From Bradyrhizobium sp. CCH5-F6 (GTDB lineage Bacteria > Pseudomonadota > Alphaproteobacteria > Rhizobiales > Xanthobacteraceae), in contig NZ_LSIC01000107.1 in the NCBI RefSeq assembly GCF_001556045.1, positions 1 to 64,000 of the forward strand: 64,000 nucleotides of DNA, in the 5' to 3' direction. Position 1 is the stretch's first letter. Each line of letters starts with the position of its first letter. The notes below the pieces were generated by a model. That model ran no database searches and was not told the origin of the DNA. It was given only the letters and a program-made list of their open reading frames with translations. Below are positions 35,277-45,390 of the stretch, one piece after another. A program made the position numbers and the translations under genes.

Positions 35277-35633
35277 TCACGTCATGCTGCCCGGCATGAA
35301 GCAGCGTACGCGCGGATGGCCGTCGATATAGTGCTTCCACACCATGGTGCGGCCGATCTTGTTCGGCACGGTGATGACGGCACCGTCGGGGACGACGACC
35401 CACTCGCCGTCGAGATGCACGCGGTAACGTCCCTGATTGGACTCCCAGTCGACGTCGGCGACGACATAGCCGTCGGCATCCGAGCAGCATTGCCCGAATT
35501 CGCTGTGCAGGCTTTCGAACCAGGGTTTGAGCGGCGAGTTGGCGAACCGCCCGTCGTCGCGCGCCAGCGCCGATGTCGCCACGAGCGCCGTCAGTGCGAG
35601 CAATGGCGCCGCACACAATCTTGCAGATCGCAT
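35277..35633 (-). CDS. Small secreted Cys-containing protein
   Basis: A 118-residue protein with a signal peptide (MRSARLCAAPLLALTALVAT, then SALA). The mature domain has FGQCCSDADGYVVADVDWE and a late single Cys in HPRVRCFMPG, with a beta-rich VHLDGEWVVVPDGAVITVPN core. Similar QCCSDADG proteins recur in Bradyrhizobiaceae, from memory, with no known role. The start at 35633 places the signal peptide correctly. Confidence 0.72.
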   Translation of the reverse strand: MRSARLCAAPLLALTALVATSALARDDGRFANSPLKPWFESLHSEFGQCCSDADGYVVADVDWESNQGRYRVHLDGEWVVVPDGAVITVPNKIGRTMVWKHYIDGHPRVRCFMPGSMT

Positions 35634-35839
35634 ATCGTCTCCGCGGATCGAAGTGATCGCCGCGCGGGACAACGTCGCCCCCGCCTTCCGCGGCTCAGCG
35701 GAAAGGGTTGAAGGGCAGCGACTCTCTCTCCCGCCGCTTGCGGACAGCTATGCAAATCCGGCGCCAGCATGCATTCCGGGCAACTACTGGAGCGGACCGG
35801 GGGCGCGTTCGTCTTTCGGCGGAATGGCCGCCGCTGATC

Positions 35840-36436
35840 TTACTGCTTGGGCGCCGGCGCCATCATCGCGCCACCCTTCTTCGCCGCCGGTGCCGGCGGC
35901 TTGGTGGCCGCTGCCTGCGCGGGCAGGTATTTTGCGACGATGGCAGGATCCACCTGGGCGATGTAGGCGTCCGGCAGGCGCGTCCAGGTCTCGTCCTTGC
36001 CGAGCAGCGCGATGCCGAGATAGCCGCGCAGGGTCAGGGTCTGGCCATCAGGACTGACCTTCATGTTGGCCTTCCAGATCTGGCCGTCGCGCGGATTGAG
36101 CACGTTGCCGCCTTCGTACTTCAAGCCTTCGCGCTTCATGTTGCGGACGAAGGAGATGCCGAGCACGGGCGCGTTCTTGCGATCGTCGGTGCACTTGCTG
36201 CAAACCTCGTTCGGATCGTCGGTTGGGCGGGGGAAGGTCTTTGCGATCACACCTTCGAAGATGCCGTTGCGGTCGATGAAGAGGAACCATCCGACCGTCT
36301 TGCCGTCTTCGACCTTCTGCCAGAGTCCCGCCGCCGTGGGCTCGGCGGTCTGCGCCGCACACGGCGTCACCGTCGCGAGCGACAAGGCGAGCGCGACGAA
36401 GGAGAGCAGCCGAAAGCTGGAAAGAAGAGTTCGCAT
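35840..36436 (-). CDS. DUF2147-family periplasmic protein
   Basis: A 198-residue protein. A signal peptide ([20 protein letters not shown]) precedes a DUF2147-type domain: [51 protein letters not shown] and [18 protein letters not shown]. The family is made of lipocalin-like exported proteins of unknown role. A Pro/Ala/Lys-rich tail ([18 protein letters not shown]) ends it. The ATG at 36436 was selected for AAGG nine bases upstream. Monocistronic. Confidence 0.85.
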   Translation of the reverse strand: MRTLLSSFRLLSFVALALSLATVTPCAAQTAEPTAAGLWQKVEDGKTVGWFLFIDRNGIFEGVIAKTFPRPTDDPNEVCSKCTDDRKNAPVLGISFVRNMKREGLKYEGGNVLNPRDGQIWKANMKVSPDGQTLTLRGYLGIALLGKDETWTRLPDAYIAQVDPAIVAKYLPAQAAATKPPAPAAKKGGAMMAPAPKQ

Positions 36437-36558
36437 AATCATCACCTTGCTATGCCAATCAATTGCTAGCCGCGACCGGAATGGCCACAGACTACGGCGA
36501 TTTCGCGAACGGCTCCAGCACCAGAAACATGGGGCATGGGCTTCCAGCCCCGCCCGCG

Positions 36559-37596
<1,038 letters not shown>

Positions 37597-37768
37597 TTAT
37601 GATCGTTATCGGTTGGACGGCGCCCTTCGGGCAGAGGTGACCCTGCCTGTCTAGCCAACGGGGATGGATCAGGGAAGGCATAAAAGCGGGAGCGCCCCGC
37701 AGCCGCACCCACTTGCCGGACCATCATAACTGGGCTGTAACGAGCAATGATATGACGGAGATCAATCG

Positions 37769-38236
37769 GTGAACGCACCAAGCCGCCTCGATACGACGCC
37801 GCGCCTGGAGGACTACCCCTACCGCCTCAGCGACAACGTCCGCTTCGGCGATCTCGATCCCAATCAGCACGTCAACAACGCGGTCTACGCCACCTATTTC
37901 GAGACCGGCCGTGTCACGCTGATGAAGCTCCCCGAATACGGGCTGACGCCGCCGGGCCTTGCCTGGATCATGGTGCGGCTCGACATCCATTTCCGCGCCG
38001 AGCTGCACTGGCCGAACACGATCGAGCTCGGCCTCGGCGTGGTCAAGCTGGGACGAACGTCGGTCACGTTCGAGCAGGTCGTGTTCTCGCAGGGAAAGTG
38101 CATCGCGTCGGCGAATTCGGTCGGCGTCATGATCGACGAAGCCTCGCGGCGGCCGACGCCGCTCACTGCGGAGGTGATCGCGAAGCTCAAACCCTGGCAC
38201 AAGCGCGGCATCGAGGTCACGCCGCCGAGCGCATGA
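37769..38236 (+). CDS. Acyl-CoA thioesterase (4HBT hotdog fold)
   Basis: A 155-residue hotdog-fold protein. The 4-hydroxybenzoyl-CoA thioesterase signature is VRFGDLDPNQHVNNAVYATYF (the catalytic Asp and HVNN turn), followed by VRLDIHFRAELHWPNTIE. It should hydrolyse an acyl-CoA in the cytoplasm; the acyl group is unknown. GTG start at 37769 with CGGAG upstream. It sits between the ferredoxin reductase and ferredoxin genes but on the other strand. Confidence 0.88.
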   Translation: MNAPSRLDTTPRLEDYPYRLSDNVRFGDLDPNQHVNNAVYATYFETGRVTLMKLPEYGLTPPGLAWIMVRLDIHFRAELHWPNTIELGLGVVKLGRTSVTFEQVVFSQGKCIASANSVGVMIDEASRRPTPLTAEVIAKLKPWHKRGIEVTPPSA

Positions 38237-38266
38237 TTCAGTCGTGAGGGATCAGGTCTGTGAGAA

Positions 38267-38587
38267 TCAGGCCTGGCGTTCCGGCGTCGCCACCACCAGC
38301 CCGTCGAGATCGTCGGAGACCTTGATCTGGCAGGACAGGCGCGAATTCGGGCGCACGTCGAAACCGAAGTCGAGCATGTCCTCTTCCATCGGCGTCGGGC
38401 TGCCGACCTTCTCGCGCCAGGCTTCGTCGACATAGACATGGCAGGTCGCGCAGGCGCAGGCGCCGCCGCATTCGGCTTCGATGCCGGGGATGCTGTTGCG
38501 GATCGCGGCTTCCATCACGGTTGCGCCGTTCTCGATTTCCACCGTGCGGGTTTCGCCCTTGTGGTCGACAAAGTGAATCTTGGCCAT
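38267..38587 (-). CDS. [2Fe-2S] ferredoxin (adrenodoxin/ISC type)
   Basis: A 106-residue ferredoxin with cluster ligands Cys40, Cys46, Cys49 (C-x5-C-x2-C in [12 protein letters not shown]) and Cys86 (RLSCQIKV). [11 protein letters not shown] and EEDMLDF are typical of vertebrate-type/ISC ferredoxins that serve P450s or Fe-S assembly. No isc or P450 gene is near. The ATG at 38587 is the family start. With the reductase at 36559 it would form a complete NADPH-to-ferredoxin chain. Confidence 0.93.
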   Translation of the reverse strand: MAKIHFVDHKGETRTVEIENGATVMEAAIRNSIPGIEAECGGACACATCHVYVDEAWREKVGSPTPMEEDMLDFGFDVRPNSRLSCQIKVSDDLDGLVVATPERQA

Positions 38588-38701
38588 GTGTGCTCGTGCT
38601 GCCGCGGTGCTTGGAATGAAGGAGGGTCCGGGCTGTCCTATAACGGGTCGATTAGCCCGGCGCCATAGGGTTTTGATGCGAAATGAATCCCGCTTTGCGG
38701 C

Positions 38702-38720
38702 AAGAAAACGCGTCAAAACA
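38702..38720. repeat. 19-base shared motif, family F copy 1
   Basis: AAGAAAACGCGTCAAAACA is present exactly again at 56317-56335, both in gaps upstream of minus-strand 3-prime ends. It is probably the core of a rhizobial intergenic mosaic element. Confidence 0.6.
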
Positions 38721-38752
38721 AAAGAGTAGAGCCCGGCTCCGACCGTACCGGC

Positions 38753-39127
38753 TTACGGCTTCAGGATCGCCGCGATGGCGGCGCGGGCCTCCGTCACCGC
38801 GTCCTTCAGCGCGGCGAAGGCATGGGGCCGGCCATGGCCGGTCCGGACCGCGGTCTCCAGGCTGGCGGCGGCATCGGCCACTGCAAAGGCGCCAATCCCG
38901 CGCGCCGAACCCTTGAGCTTGTGCGCGAGCGCGCCGGTCTCGGCCGGCATCGCAGCCATTGCGGCCAGCAGGCGGACCGCCTGCTCGGCGAACATCGCCA
39001 GCACTTCCTGTTCCAGTTCAGCGTCGCCGAGCGTCATCCGGGAGAGATGCTCGAGGTCGAGCGGACGATCGATGGGGGCAAGCGGGGGCGAAGGCATCCA
39101 GTTCATCCGTTGCAGTTCAGGCGTCAT
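38753..39127 (-). CDS. Single-domain Hpt phosphotransfer protein
   Basis: A 124-residue helical protein with the Hpt motif ALAHKLKGSARGIGA; the phospho-accepting residue is His69. Preceded by LEHLSRMTLGDAELEQEVLAMF, the usual first helices. A free Hpt protein shuttles phosphate between response regulators. It is divergent from the giant polarity gene across a region with a CtrA-type box, and CtrA itself is fed by a phosphorelay, but nothing ties this protein to that relay directly. The start could also be Met8. Confidence 0.87.
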   Translation of the reverse strand: MTPELQRMNWMPSPPLAPIDRPLDLEHLSRMTLGDAELEQEVLAMFAEQAVRLLAAMAAMPAETGALAHKLKGSARGIGAFAVADAAASLETAVRTGHGRPHAFAALKDAVTEARAAIAAILKP

Positions 39128-39522
39128 GGCGCAGGCCCCGGCATCGCGCGGCGGCCGCCGGTCCGGCGGTCAGTTCCCCTCACCCAAGCACGGAAATGGT
39201 TAACGAAATGTTTGGGCTGTTTGACGCAGATCTGCCTGTTTATTGACGAAAAGTTGCCGCAATCGACCGAGTCCGGTGGAGAATTGCATTTGTTGCTAAG
39301 GCGTTACGGCGCGATCCTGTTAACGATGATTAAGATTGTCTTAATCGCAGGCATTTCATTCGCGGCGCTCTGCCAATAGGATGTTGCGGAAATTGGCGGA
39401 CAAGCCGTCCGGGTGGGGACGGCTCGGAGATCCGCGCAAGCGGCATGATCCGGTCTGTGGGCTTGCGCCGCGCGCAGGGCTCGCGGGGGGACGCGTACAA
39501 GTAACGAGGGCTCGGACTGAAC
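39128..39522. other. Divergent Hpt / polarity-gene regulatory region
   Basis: This 395-base gap is AT-richer than its surroundings. It includes GGTTAAC (39197-39203), a GAGTC CcrM-type methylation site (39269-39273) and the TTAA cluster at 39320-39344. No gene was seen. Confidence 0.5.
39320..39344 (+). promoter_or_regulatory. Predicted CtrA box(es) upstream of the giant polarity gene
   Basis: TTAAGATTGTCTTAA (39330-39344) is a perfect TTAA-N7-TTAA; another TTAA at 39320 gives TTAA-N6-TTAA next to it. The site is 179 bases before the ATG at 39523 and 193 bases before the divergent Hpt start, so it could serve either gene. Confidence 0.55.
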
Positions 39523-42500
39523 ATGGCGAACACTCCGAAAAAGGTCAAAGACCCCACAGAAGTTGCGCTTTCTGCGATCCAGGAAGCCCTGAACATCAGT
39601 GACACCGCTGCGGATACGAGCCGCAACGCCGCGATGCGCAACGAAACGGCGCCTCCGGTGGCGCCGCCCGCGCCTCCGATCTTCGACGAGCCGAGCTTCG
39701 AGCCGCGACCGGCCGCCAATGAGCGGACCGCCGTGTTCGACCCGGTCGAGGAGCCGCGGACCTCGCGCCGCCCGGCCAATGACGACCGCGAGACCATCGG
39801 CCAGTTGCTCCAGGCACTCCAGAAGGGCCGCCCTGCCCGCAGCGTCTACACCTTCGCCACCATCTTCGCCGGCATCTGGCTCGCCGCCTGCGCCGCGCTG
39901 ACCGTCGGCTTCCTGCCTTCGATCCAGGCCGCCATGGGCCAGAGCGGCGGCGTGCTCGTCATCGCCGGTCTCGTCGCGATGTTCTTCGCGCCGATCATGC
40001 TGTTCTATTTCCTCGCCAGCCTCGTCTGGCGCGGCCAGGAAATGCGCATGATCGCGCAGGCGATGGCGCAGGTCGCAATCCGCTTCTCCGAGCCTGAAGG
40101 CTCTGCCTCCGATTCCATGGTCACGGTCGGCCAGGCCATCCGCCGCGAGGTCGCCGCGATGGGCGACGGCATCGAGCGTGCGATCGCGCGCGCCGGCGAG
40201 CTCGAGACGCTGGTCGCCAACGAGGTCGCCGCGCTCGAACGCGCCTATTCCGACAACGAGGTGCGTATCCGCGCCCTGCTCCAGGACATCGCGCATCAGC
40301 GCGACAACCTGGTCGGCCAGGCCGAGCAGGTCCGCAGCGCCATTTCGGGCGTGCAGATCGACCTTCGCCACGACATCGCGCTGATTTCCGACGCCATCGC
40401 CTCGCGCGTCGACGAAGTCGCGAAGTCCATCACCGGCGCATTGGAAGAGCGCGGCGCCCACATCACCCAGGCGCTGAGCAATGCCGGCGACAACATGATT
40501 CTCGCGCTCGGCGAGCGCGGCGGCGACCTGCTCGACCGCCTGGAGGAAGCCAGCTCCGAGACCACGCGCGCCGTGCTTGATGCCAGCGAGCGGCTGACCA
40601 CCAGCCTCAACTTCAAGACCGGCCATGTCCACGACGAGTTCGTCGATCTCGCCGATCGCGTCCACGAGATGCTGAACGAGCGCATCGACCGCATCACCGG
40701 CGAATTCGAGCAGCGCTCCGCCGCGATCGTCGACGGCATTTCCGAGCGCACCGAACAGGTGCACGACAGCCTGAAGAATTCGTCGGATTCGCTGCTGCTC
40801 GAGCTCGAGCTGCGCTCCAACGACCTCTCGGCCAAGATCGACGACGCCGGCAACCGGCTCGCCAACCACATCATGACCAGCGGCGACAAGGCGAGCGAGG
40901 CGCTCGACGCCACCGTCAACACCCTGGTCGCCAAGGTCGTCAGCCAGACTGAGACCGCGCACGACTCGCTGTCGCTGCAGATGAGCGCCTTCGACGAACT
41001 CGTCAGGAACCAGGGCACCGAGCTGGTCGAGAAGTTCGCGCGCGACTCTGGCACGCTGGGCGCGCTGATCACGCGCCACATCTCCGAGTTCGACCGCACC
41101 GTGAAGACCTTCGGCGGCGAGATCGTCGAGCGCATGGGCCAGCGCACGCAGGACATCGCCGAGACGCTGAAGACCTATGTCGACGATTTCGACACCCGCT
41201 TCACGTCGAACGGCGGCCAGATCACCGCCGTGCTGGACCAGCGGCTGGTGCAATTCGAGACCACGATCGGCGAACGCGTCGCCAACCTCGACACCTCGCT
41301 GAACGGCAAGATCGCCAGCCTCGACGGCACGATCGAAGGCCACATCAGGACCTTCGACGAGCAGCTCGTCGGACGCGTCGCCGCTCTGGAGCAGTCGTTC
41401 GACCACCGCGCGAAGTCCATGACCGAAACCATCGACGGACGCATCAGCACGCTGACGACGTCGCTGACCGACGGCGCCGCGCAGGCGATCCAGTCGATCG
41501 ACTCCCGCCTCACCCACCTCACGACGTCGCTGACCGATGGCGCAACCCAGACGATCCAGTCGATCGACACCAGGCTGACGCACCTCACGACGACGCTCAC
41601 CGGCGGCGCGACGCAGGCGCTCGAATCCATCGACTCCCGCCTCACCTACCTGACCACCGCCGTGACGAACGGCGCCACGCAGGCCGTGCAGTCGATCGAC
41701 ATGCGCCTGACGCTGCTGGGCTCGACGCTCACGGACGGCACCGCGCAGGCGATCGAGGCGGTCGACCGCCGCATCACCGGCGTCACCGAGATCATCGACG
41801 GCCGCAGCGCGCACCTGACCGACACGGTCACCGCGCGCTTCCAGGAGATCCACCAGGCCATCGAGACCAAGGTCGGCTCGGTCGCAAACGACATCGACGT
41901 GCGCGTGGCGCAGTTCGAGGACCTGCTCGGCTCGCGCGTCGAGGCCGTCGCCGGCCGCATCGAAAGCAGCGGACGCCAGGCCAGCGAGGACATGATGTCC
42001 CGCGCCGAGATGATCTCGACCGCGATCCGCTCGCATGTCGAGGACGCCGAGCGCTCGCTCACCAACCTCGTCGTCAACACCAGCGAGACGATCCAGACCG
42101 GCGCGCGCACGGCTCAGCAGTCGCTGATGACGGTCTCCTCCGACGTCAACGCCCAGCTCAAGATGACCGCCGCCGAAGTCGAGCACGCGCTGACCGCGGT
42201 CGGCACCGGCGCGGCGAACTCGATCCTGACCAGCGCCCGCGAAGCGCAATCGACGCTGGTTGCGGCATCGGGCGATGCCTCCAACCAGATCAAGGGGCTT
42301 GCGGCCGACGTCGAACGCACGCTGTCGGCGGCTGGCGCTGCCACCGCAGCCTCGATCCTGGCCGGCGCCCGCGAGGTGCAGACCACCCTCGTCACGGCTT
42401 CCTCGGATGCTGCCAACCAGGTCAAGGCGCTCACGGCCGACGTGCAGCGTTCGCTCACCATGGCCGGCACCACCACGGCGGAATCGATCACCGCCGGCGC

Positions 42501-45165
42501 CCGCGATGCTCAGAGCGCGCTGATCGCGGCCTCGACCGAGACCGCCAACCAGATCAAGACGCTGTCCTCGGACGTGCAGCGCTCGCTCACGATGGCGGGC
42601 ACCTCGACGGCCGAGACCATCGTCAGCGGCGCCCGCGAGGCCCAGAACACGCTGGTCACGGCGTCCTCGGATGCGGCGAGCCAGGTCAAGTCGCTCGCGG
42701 CCGAAGTGCATCGTTCGCTCTCGCAGGTCGGCCAGTCGACCGCCGAGACGATCACCACCAGCGCCCGTGACGCCCAGAGCACCCTGCTCGCGGTCTCGGC
42801 CGAGCAGACCAGCCAGGTTCGTTCGCTCGCGGCCGAGATGCAGCGCGCGCTGGCGACCGCCGGCGGCGCCACCATCGAGGCGCTCACCAGCGGCGTTCGC
42901 GAGGCCCAGGGCACGCTGATTTCCGCCTCGACCGATGCGGCGAGCCAGATCAAGTCGCTGACGACGGACATCGAGCGCACGCTGACCGCCGTCGGCGCCG
43001 ACACCGCCTCGACCATCCTCAACAGCGCGCGCGAGGCGCAGATCTCGCTGACCTCGACCTCGGCGGACGCCGCCAGCCAGATCCGCACGATCTCGACCGA
43101 GATCGAGCGCACGCTGAGCGCGGCCACCGCCAACGCGACCAACGACATCCAGACCAGCGCGCTCAACGCCCAGAACGCGCTGATCTCCGCCTCCAACGAG
43201 GCGAGCTCGCGGGTCAAGTCGAGCTCGTCCGACGTCGAGCGCTCGGTGCTCGCCGCCAGCAGCAGCTTCGGCCAGGCCATGACCGGCAAGACCGACGAGA
43301 TCGTCACCTATGTGCAGCAGCAGGCCGACCGCCTGTCGAACATGATCGACGCCAAGCGCGGCGCGCTGGTCGACGCGATCGGCTCGAAGACCAGCCAGCT
43401 CACGCTCGACATCGACCGCGTCACCTCCGATGCGCTGAAGTCGATCGAGACGCGCGGCCAGGCCTTCTCGCAGACCATGATGGGCAACGGCTCGGAAGTC
43501 GCCCGCACCATCAACGCGGCGAGCGAGATCGCCACGAACGCGGTCGGCAAGTCGCTCAAGGACCTCGAGCAGGCCTCGCGTTCCGCGATCGACCAATCGC
43601 GCCAGGTCTCGATCGCGGCCGTCACGGAGATGCAGGAGACCAGCAAGATCCTGCGCACCGACACGGTGGCCCTGTTCGAGCGTCTGCGCGAAGGCAACAT
43701 CCTGCTCCAGGAAGTGCTGACCGGTGCGCACGACAACCTCAACTCGCTCGAGCGGGCGCTGGTGACCCGCGTCGCCGACTTCGTCTCGGCCATGAACGAC
43801 GTCACCTCGCGCAACGGCGCTGCGACGCAGAACCTGGAAGAGCAGCTCAACGTCTTCAACAGCAAGACCACGAAGGCGCTCCAAGACCTCGGCGAGCTGT
43901 CGACGCAGTTCGACAAGCACGGCCAGGCGCTGGTCGAGGCCGCGCAGGTCGTCGAGCAGAGCAACAAGAACACCACCGCCTCGCTCGCCGAACGCAAGCA
44001 GGCGCTGGAATCCCTCGTCACCACGATCGACCTGCGCACGGCCGATCTCGACCAGCGGCTGTCCCGCTTCACCGGTCTGCTCGATGAATCCCTTGCCGCG
44101 GCCGAAGAGCGCGCCCGCGACATCGCCCGCGTCGTCGCGGAGACCGCCGGCGCAGGCTCGGCCGCCATCACCCGCCAGTTCGAGGCGGTGCGCGCGGCCT
44201 CCGAGGAGGAGCACCGGCAGACCATCGAGGCGATGCACGACATCTACCGCCAGACCACCGACGAGGCGGATGCGATGTTCAAGCAGTCGACCGAGAAGTT
44301 CACCAACCTCGTCTCCAGCATGAAGCAGATGGCCCTGGAGATGCACAACGAGCTAGAAGCCACCCGCAACGAGCTGCGCCGCGGCGTGCTCGAGATGCCG
44401 CAGGAGGCCGCCGAGAGCACGGCGCAGATGCGCAAGGTGATCGTCGACCAGATCGAGGCCCTCGCCGAGCTCAACCGCATCGTGGCCCAGCATGGCCGCG
44501 GGCTCGACGTCACCACGGCGGGCCGCGCCAGCGTGCAACGCCAGGAAGAGCCGGTGCTGGCAGCCGTCGGCGGCCGTACCACCGAGACCCGCATGCGCGA
44601 CACCGGGAGCGCCTCGACGCTGCCGCCGCCGGACCTCGGCATGCCGGCTCCCTCGCGCCGCACCGAAGCGCCGCCGGTCGCACCTGGCAGCAACGACCAG
44701 GGCCGCGACGGCTGGCTGTCGGATCTTCTGAACCGCACGGACGCAAATCAGGGCGCTCCGACCGGCCGTGAGGCTCCCCGTGGCCGCGTTGCACCCGCTC
44801 CGCAGGCGCAGGCGCCGCAAGGTGGCGGCAATCCGCTGGAATCGCTGTCGCTCGACATCGGCCGGCTGATGGACCGCAACCTCGCTGCCGAGATGTGGGA
44901 CCGCTACCAGCGCGGCGAGAACAAGGCCTTCACCAAGCGCCTTTACACGCCCGCCGGCCAGAAGGCCTTCGACGAGGTCGCCCGCAAGTACCGCGCCGAC
45001 CGCAACTTCAAGGGCACGGTCGACCGCTACGTCGCCGAGTTCGAGCGCCTGCTCGACGAAGTCGCCCGCGACGGCCGCGGCCCGCACGAGCTGCGCAGCC
45101 ACCTGACCTCGGAGACGGGGCTGGTGTACACGCTGCTCGCGCACGCAGCGGGCCGGCTGGGGTGA
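39523..45165 (+). CDS. Giant membrane-anchored coiled-coil protein, GPR/RgsE/TipN-like polarity factor
   Basis: An 1880-residue protein. Residues 1-105 are cytoplasmic, Pro/Glu-rich. Two TM helices lie at about 107-131 and 141-168. A very long Ala/Ser/Thr/Glu-rich helical region follows, with five 22-residue repeats (644-753) and eight 44-residue repeats (867-1218). A Pro-rich linker (about 1700-1775) leads to a conserved C-terminal domain (NPLESLSLDIGRLMDRNLAA, then AFTKRLYTPAGQKAFDEVAR). This architecture matches the Agrobacterium growth pole ring protein GPR, Sinorhizobium RgsE and more distantly Caulobacter TipN, which mark or organise the growing pole at the inner membrane. Orthology is inferred from architecture, not alignment. 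Monocistronic, with CtrA box and terminator. Confidence 0.8.
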   Translation: MANTPKKVKDPTEVALSAIQEALNISDTAADTSRNAAMRNETAPPVAPPAPPIFDEPSFEPRPAANERTAVFDPVEEPRTSRRPANDDRETIGQLLQALQKGRPARSVYTFATIFAGIWLAACAALTVGFLPSIQAAMGQSGGVLVIAGLVAMFFAPIMLFYFLASLVWRGQEMRMIAQAMAQVAIRFSEPEGSASDSMVTVGQAIRREVAAMGDGIERAIARAGELETLVANEVAALERAYSDNEVRIRALLQDIAHQRDNLVGQAEQVRSAISGVQIDLRHDIALISDAIASRVDEVAKSITGALEERGAHITQALSNAGDNMILALGERGGDLLDRLEEASSETTRAVLDASERLTTSLNFKTGHVHDEFVDLADRVHEMLNERIDRITGEFEQRSAAIVDGISERTEQVHDSLKNSSDSLLLELELRSNDLSAKIDDAGNRLANHIMTSGDKASEALDATVNTLVAKVVSQTETAHDSLSLQMSAFDELVRNQGTELVEKFARDSGTLGALITRHISEFDRTVKTFGGEIVERMGQRTQDIAETLKTYVDDFDTRFTSNGGQITAVLDQRLVQFETTIGERVANLDTSLNGKIASLDGTIEGHIRTFDEQLVGRVAALEQSFDHRAKSMTETIDGRISTLTTSLTDGAAQAIQSIDSRLTHLTTSLTDGATQTIQSIDTRLTHLTTTLTGGATQALESIDSRLTYLTTAVTNGATQAVQSIDMRLTLLGSTLTDGTAQAIEAVDRRITGVTEIIDGRSAHLTDTVTARFQEIHQAIETKVGSVANDIDVRVAQFEDLLGSRVEAVAGRIESSGRQASEDMMSRAEMISTAIRSHVEDAERSLTNLVVNTSETIQTGARTAQQSLMTVSSDVNAQLKMTAAEVEHALTAVGTGAANSILTSAREAQSTLVAASGDASNQIKGLAADVERTLSAAGAATAASILAGAREVQTTLVTASSDAANQVKALTADVQRSLTMAGTTTAESITAGARDAQSALIAASTETANQIKTLSSDVQRSLTMAGTSTAETIVSGAREAQNTLVTASSDAASQVKSLAAEVHRSLSQVGQSTAETITTSARDAQSTLLAVSAEQTSQVRSLAAEMQRALATAGGATIEALTSGVREAQGTLISASTDAASQIKSLTTDIERTLTAVGADTASTILNSAREAQISLTSTSADAASQIRTISTEIERTLSAATANATNDIQTSALNAQNALISASNEASSRVKSSSSDVERSVLAASSSFGQAMTGKTDEIVTYVQQQADRLSNMIDAKRGALVDAIGSKTSQLTLDIDRVTSDALKSIETRGQAFSQTMMGNGSEVARTINAASEIATNAVGKSLKDLEQASRSAIDQSRQVSIAAVTEMQETSKILRTDTVALFERLREGNILLQEVLTGAHDNLNSLERALVTRVADFVSAMNDVTSRNGAATQNLEEQLNVFNSKTTKALQDLGELSTQFDKHGQALVEAAQVVEQSNKNTTASLAERKQALESLVTTIDLRTADLDQRLSRFTGLLDESLAAAEERARDIARVVAETAGAGSAAITRQFEAVRAASEEEHRQTIEAMHDIYRQTTDEADAMFKQSTEKFTNLVSSMKQMALEMHNELEATRNELRRGVLEMPQEAAESTAQMRKVIVDQIEALAELNRIVAQHGRGLDVTTAGRASVQRQEEPVLAAVGGRTTETRMRDTGSASTLPPPDLGMPAPSRRTEAPPVAPGSNDQGRDGWLSDLLNRTDANQGAPTGREAPRGRVAPAPQAQAPQGGGNPLESLSLDIGRLMDRNLAAEMWDRYQRGENKAFTKRLYTPAGQKAFDEVARKYRADRNFKGTVDRYVAEFERLLDEVARDGRGPHELRSHLTSETGLVYTLLAHAAGRLG
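41452..41781 (+). repeat. Five tandem 66-bp (22-residue) coding repeats
   Basis: In-frame copies start at 41452, 41518, 41584, 41650 and 41716, each reading like LTTSLTDGAAQAIQSIDSRL. The 22-residue period is that of apolipoprotein-like amphipathic helices. They lie inside the giant polarity gene. Confidence 0.85.
42121..43176 (+). repeat. Eight tandem 132-bp (44-residue) coding repeats
   Basis: Copies begin at 42121, 42253, 42385, 42517, 42649, 42781, 42913 and 43045, with a decayed ninth from 43177. Typical copy: TLVTASSDAANQVKALTADV, then a linker ending GAREAQ. 44 is four times 11, the hendecad period of right-handed coiled coils. Confidence 0.88.
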
Positions 45166-45206
45166 GTTGAGGCTCGCGAATGGCGAGTAGCGAATTGCGA
45201 ATGAAG

Positions 45207-45234
45207 AACGGAGGCCTCACGGTCTCCGTTTTTG
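45207..45234 (+). terminator. Terminator of the giant polarity gene
   Basis: AACGGAG and CTCCGTT form a 7-bp stem around 10 bases, then TTTGTTT, 42 bases after the stop at 45165. Confidence 0.72.
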
Positions 45235-45242
45235 TTTGCGCG

Positions 45243-45358
45243 TCTGCCCCGGACGCAGCGCAGCGCCGGGGCCCATCTCGCGGCATTGCGCCGTGTTGCC
45301 TTCTGAGCCCCAGCTCTGCGCAGCAGCGTTGCGGGCTGCAGCGCGTCCGGGACACGAG
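45243..45358. repeat. GC-rich intergenic repeat, family G copy 2
   Basis: Contains GCAGCGCGTCCGGGACACG (45338-45356), identical to 16600-16618, plus a partly inverse CCCCGGACGCAGCGC arm at 45249-45263. It lies between the polarity gene terminator and the end of mlaD. Confidence 0.6.
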
Positions 45359-45390
45359 AGCTGTCGCTCGGGAGGAGACGAGGACCGCGC

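Noticed and set aside
42121..43176. Tandem 132-bp repeats as a CRISPR or satellite array
   Set aside because: They are in frame, diverged at third positions and encode helical 44-mers; there are no unique spacers.
39304..44346. A 1680-codon open frame antisense to the giant polarity gene
   Set aside because: It arises from the codon bias and repeats of the real gene. Its translation is Arg/Leu/Gly/Asp-rich with no family motif, and the sense strand has TM helices, repeats, CtrA box and terminator.
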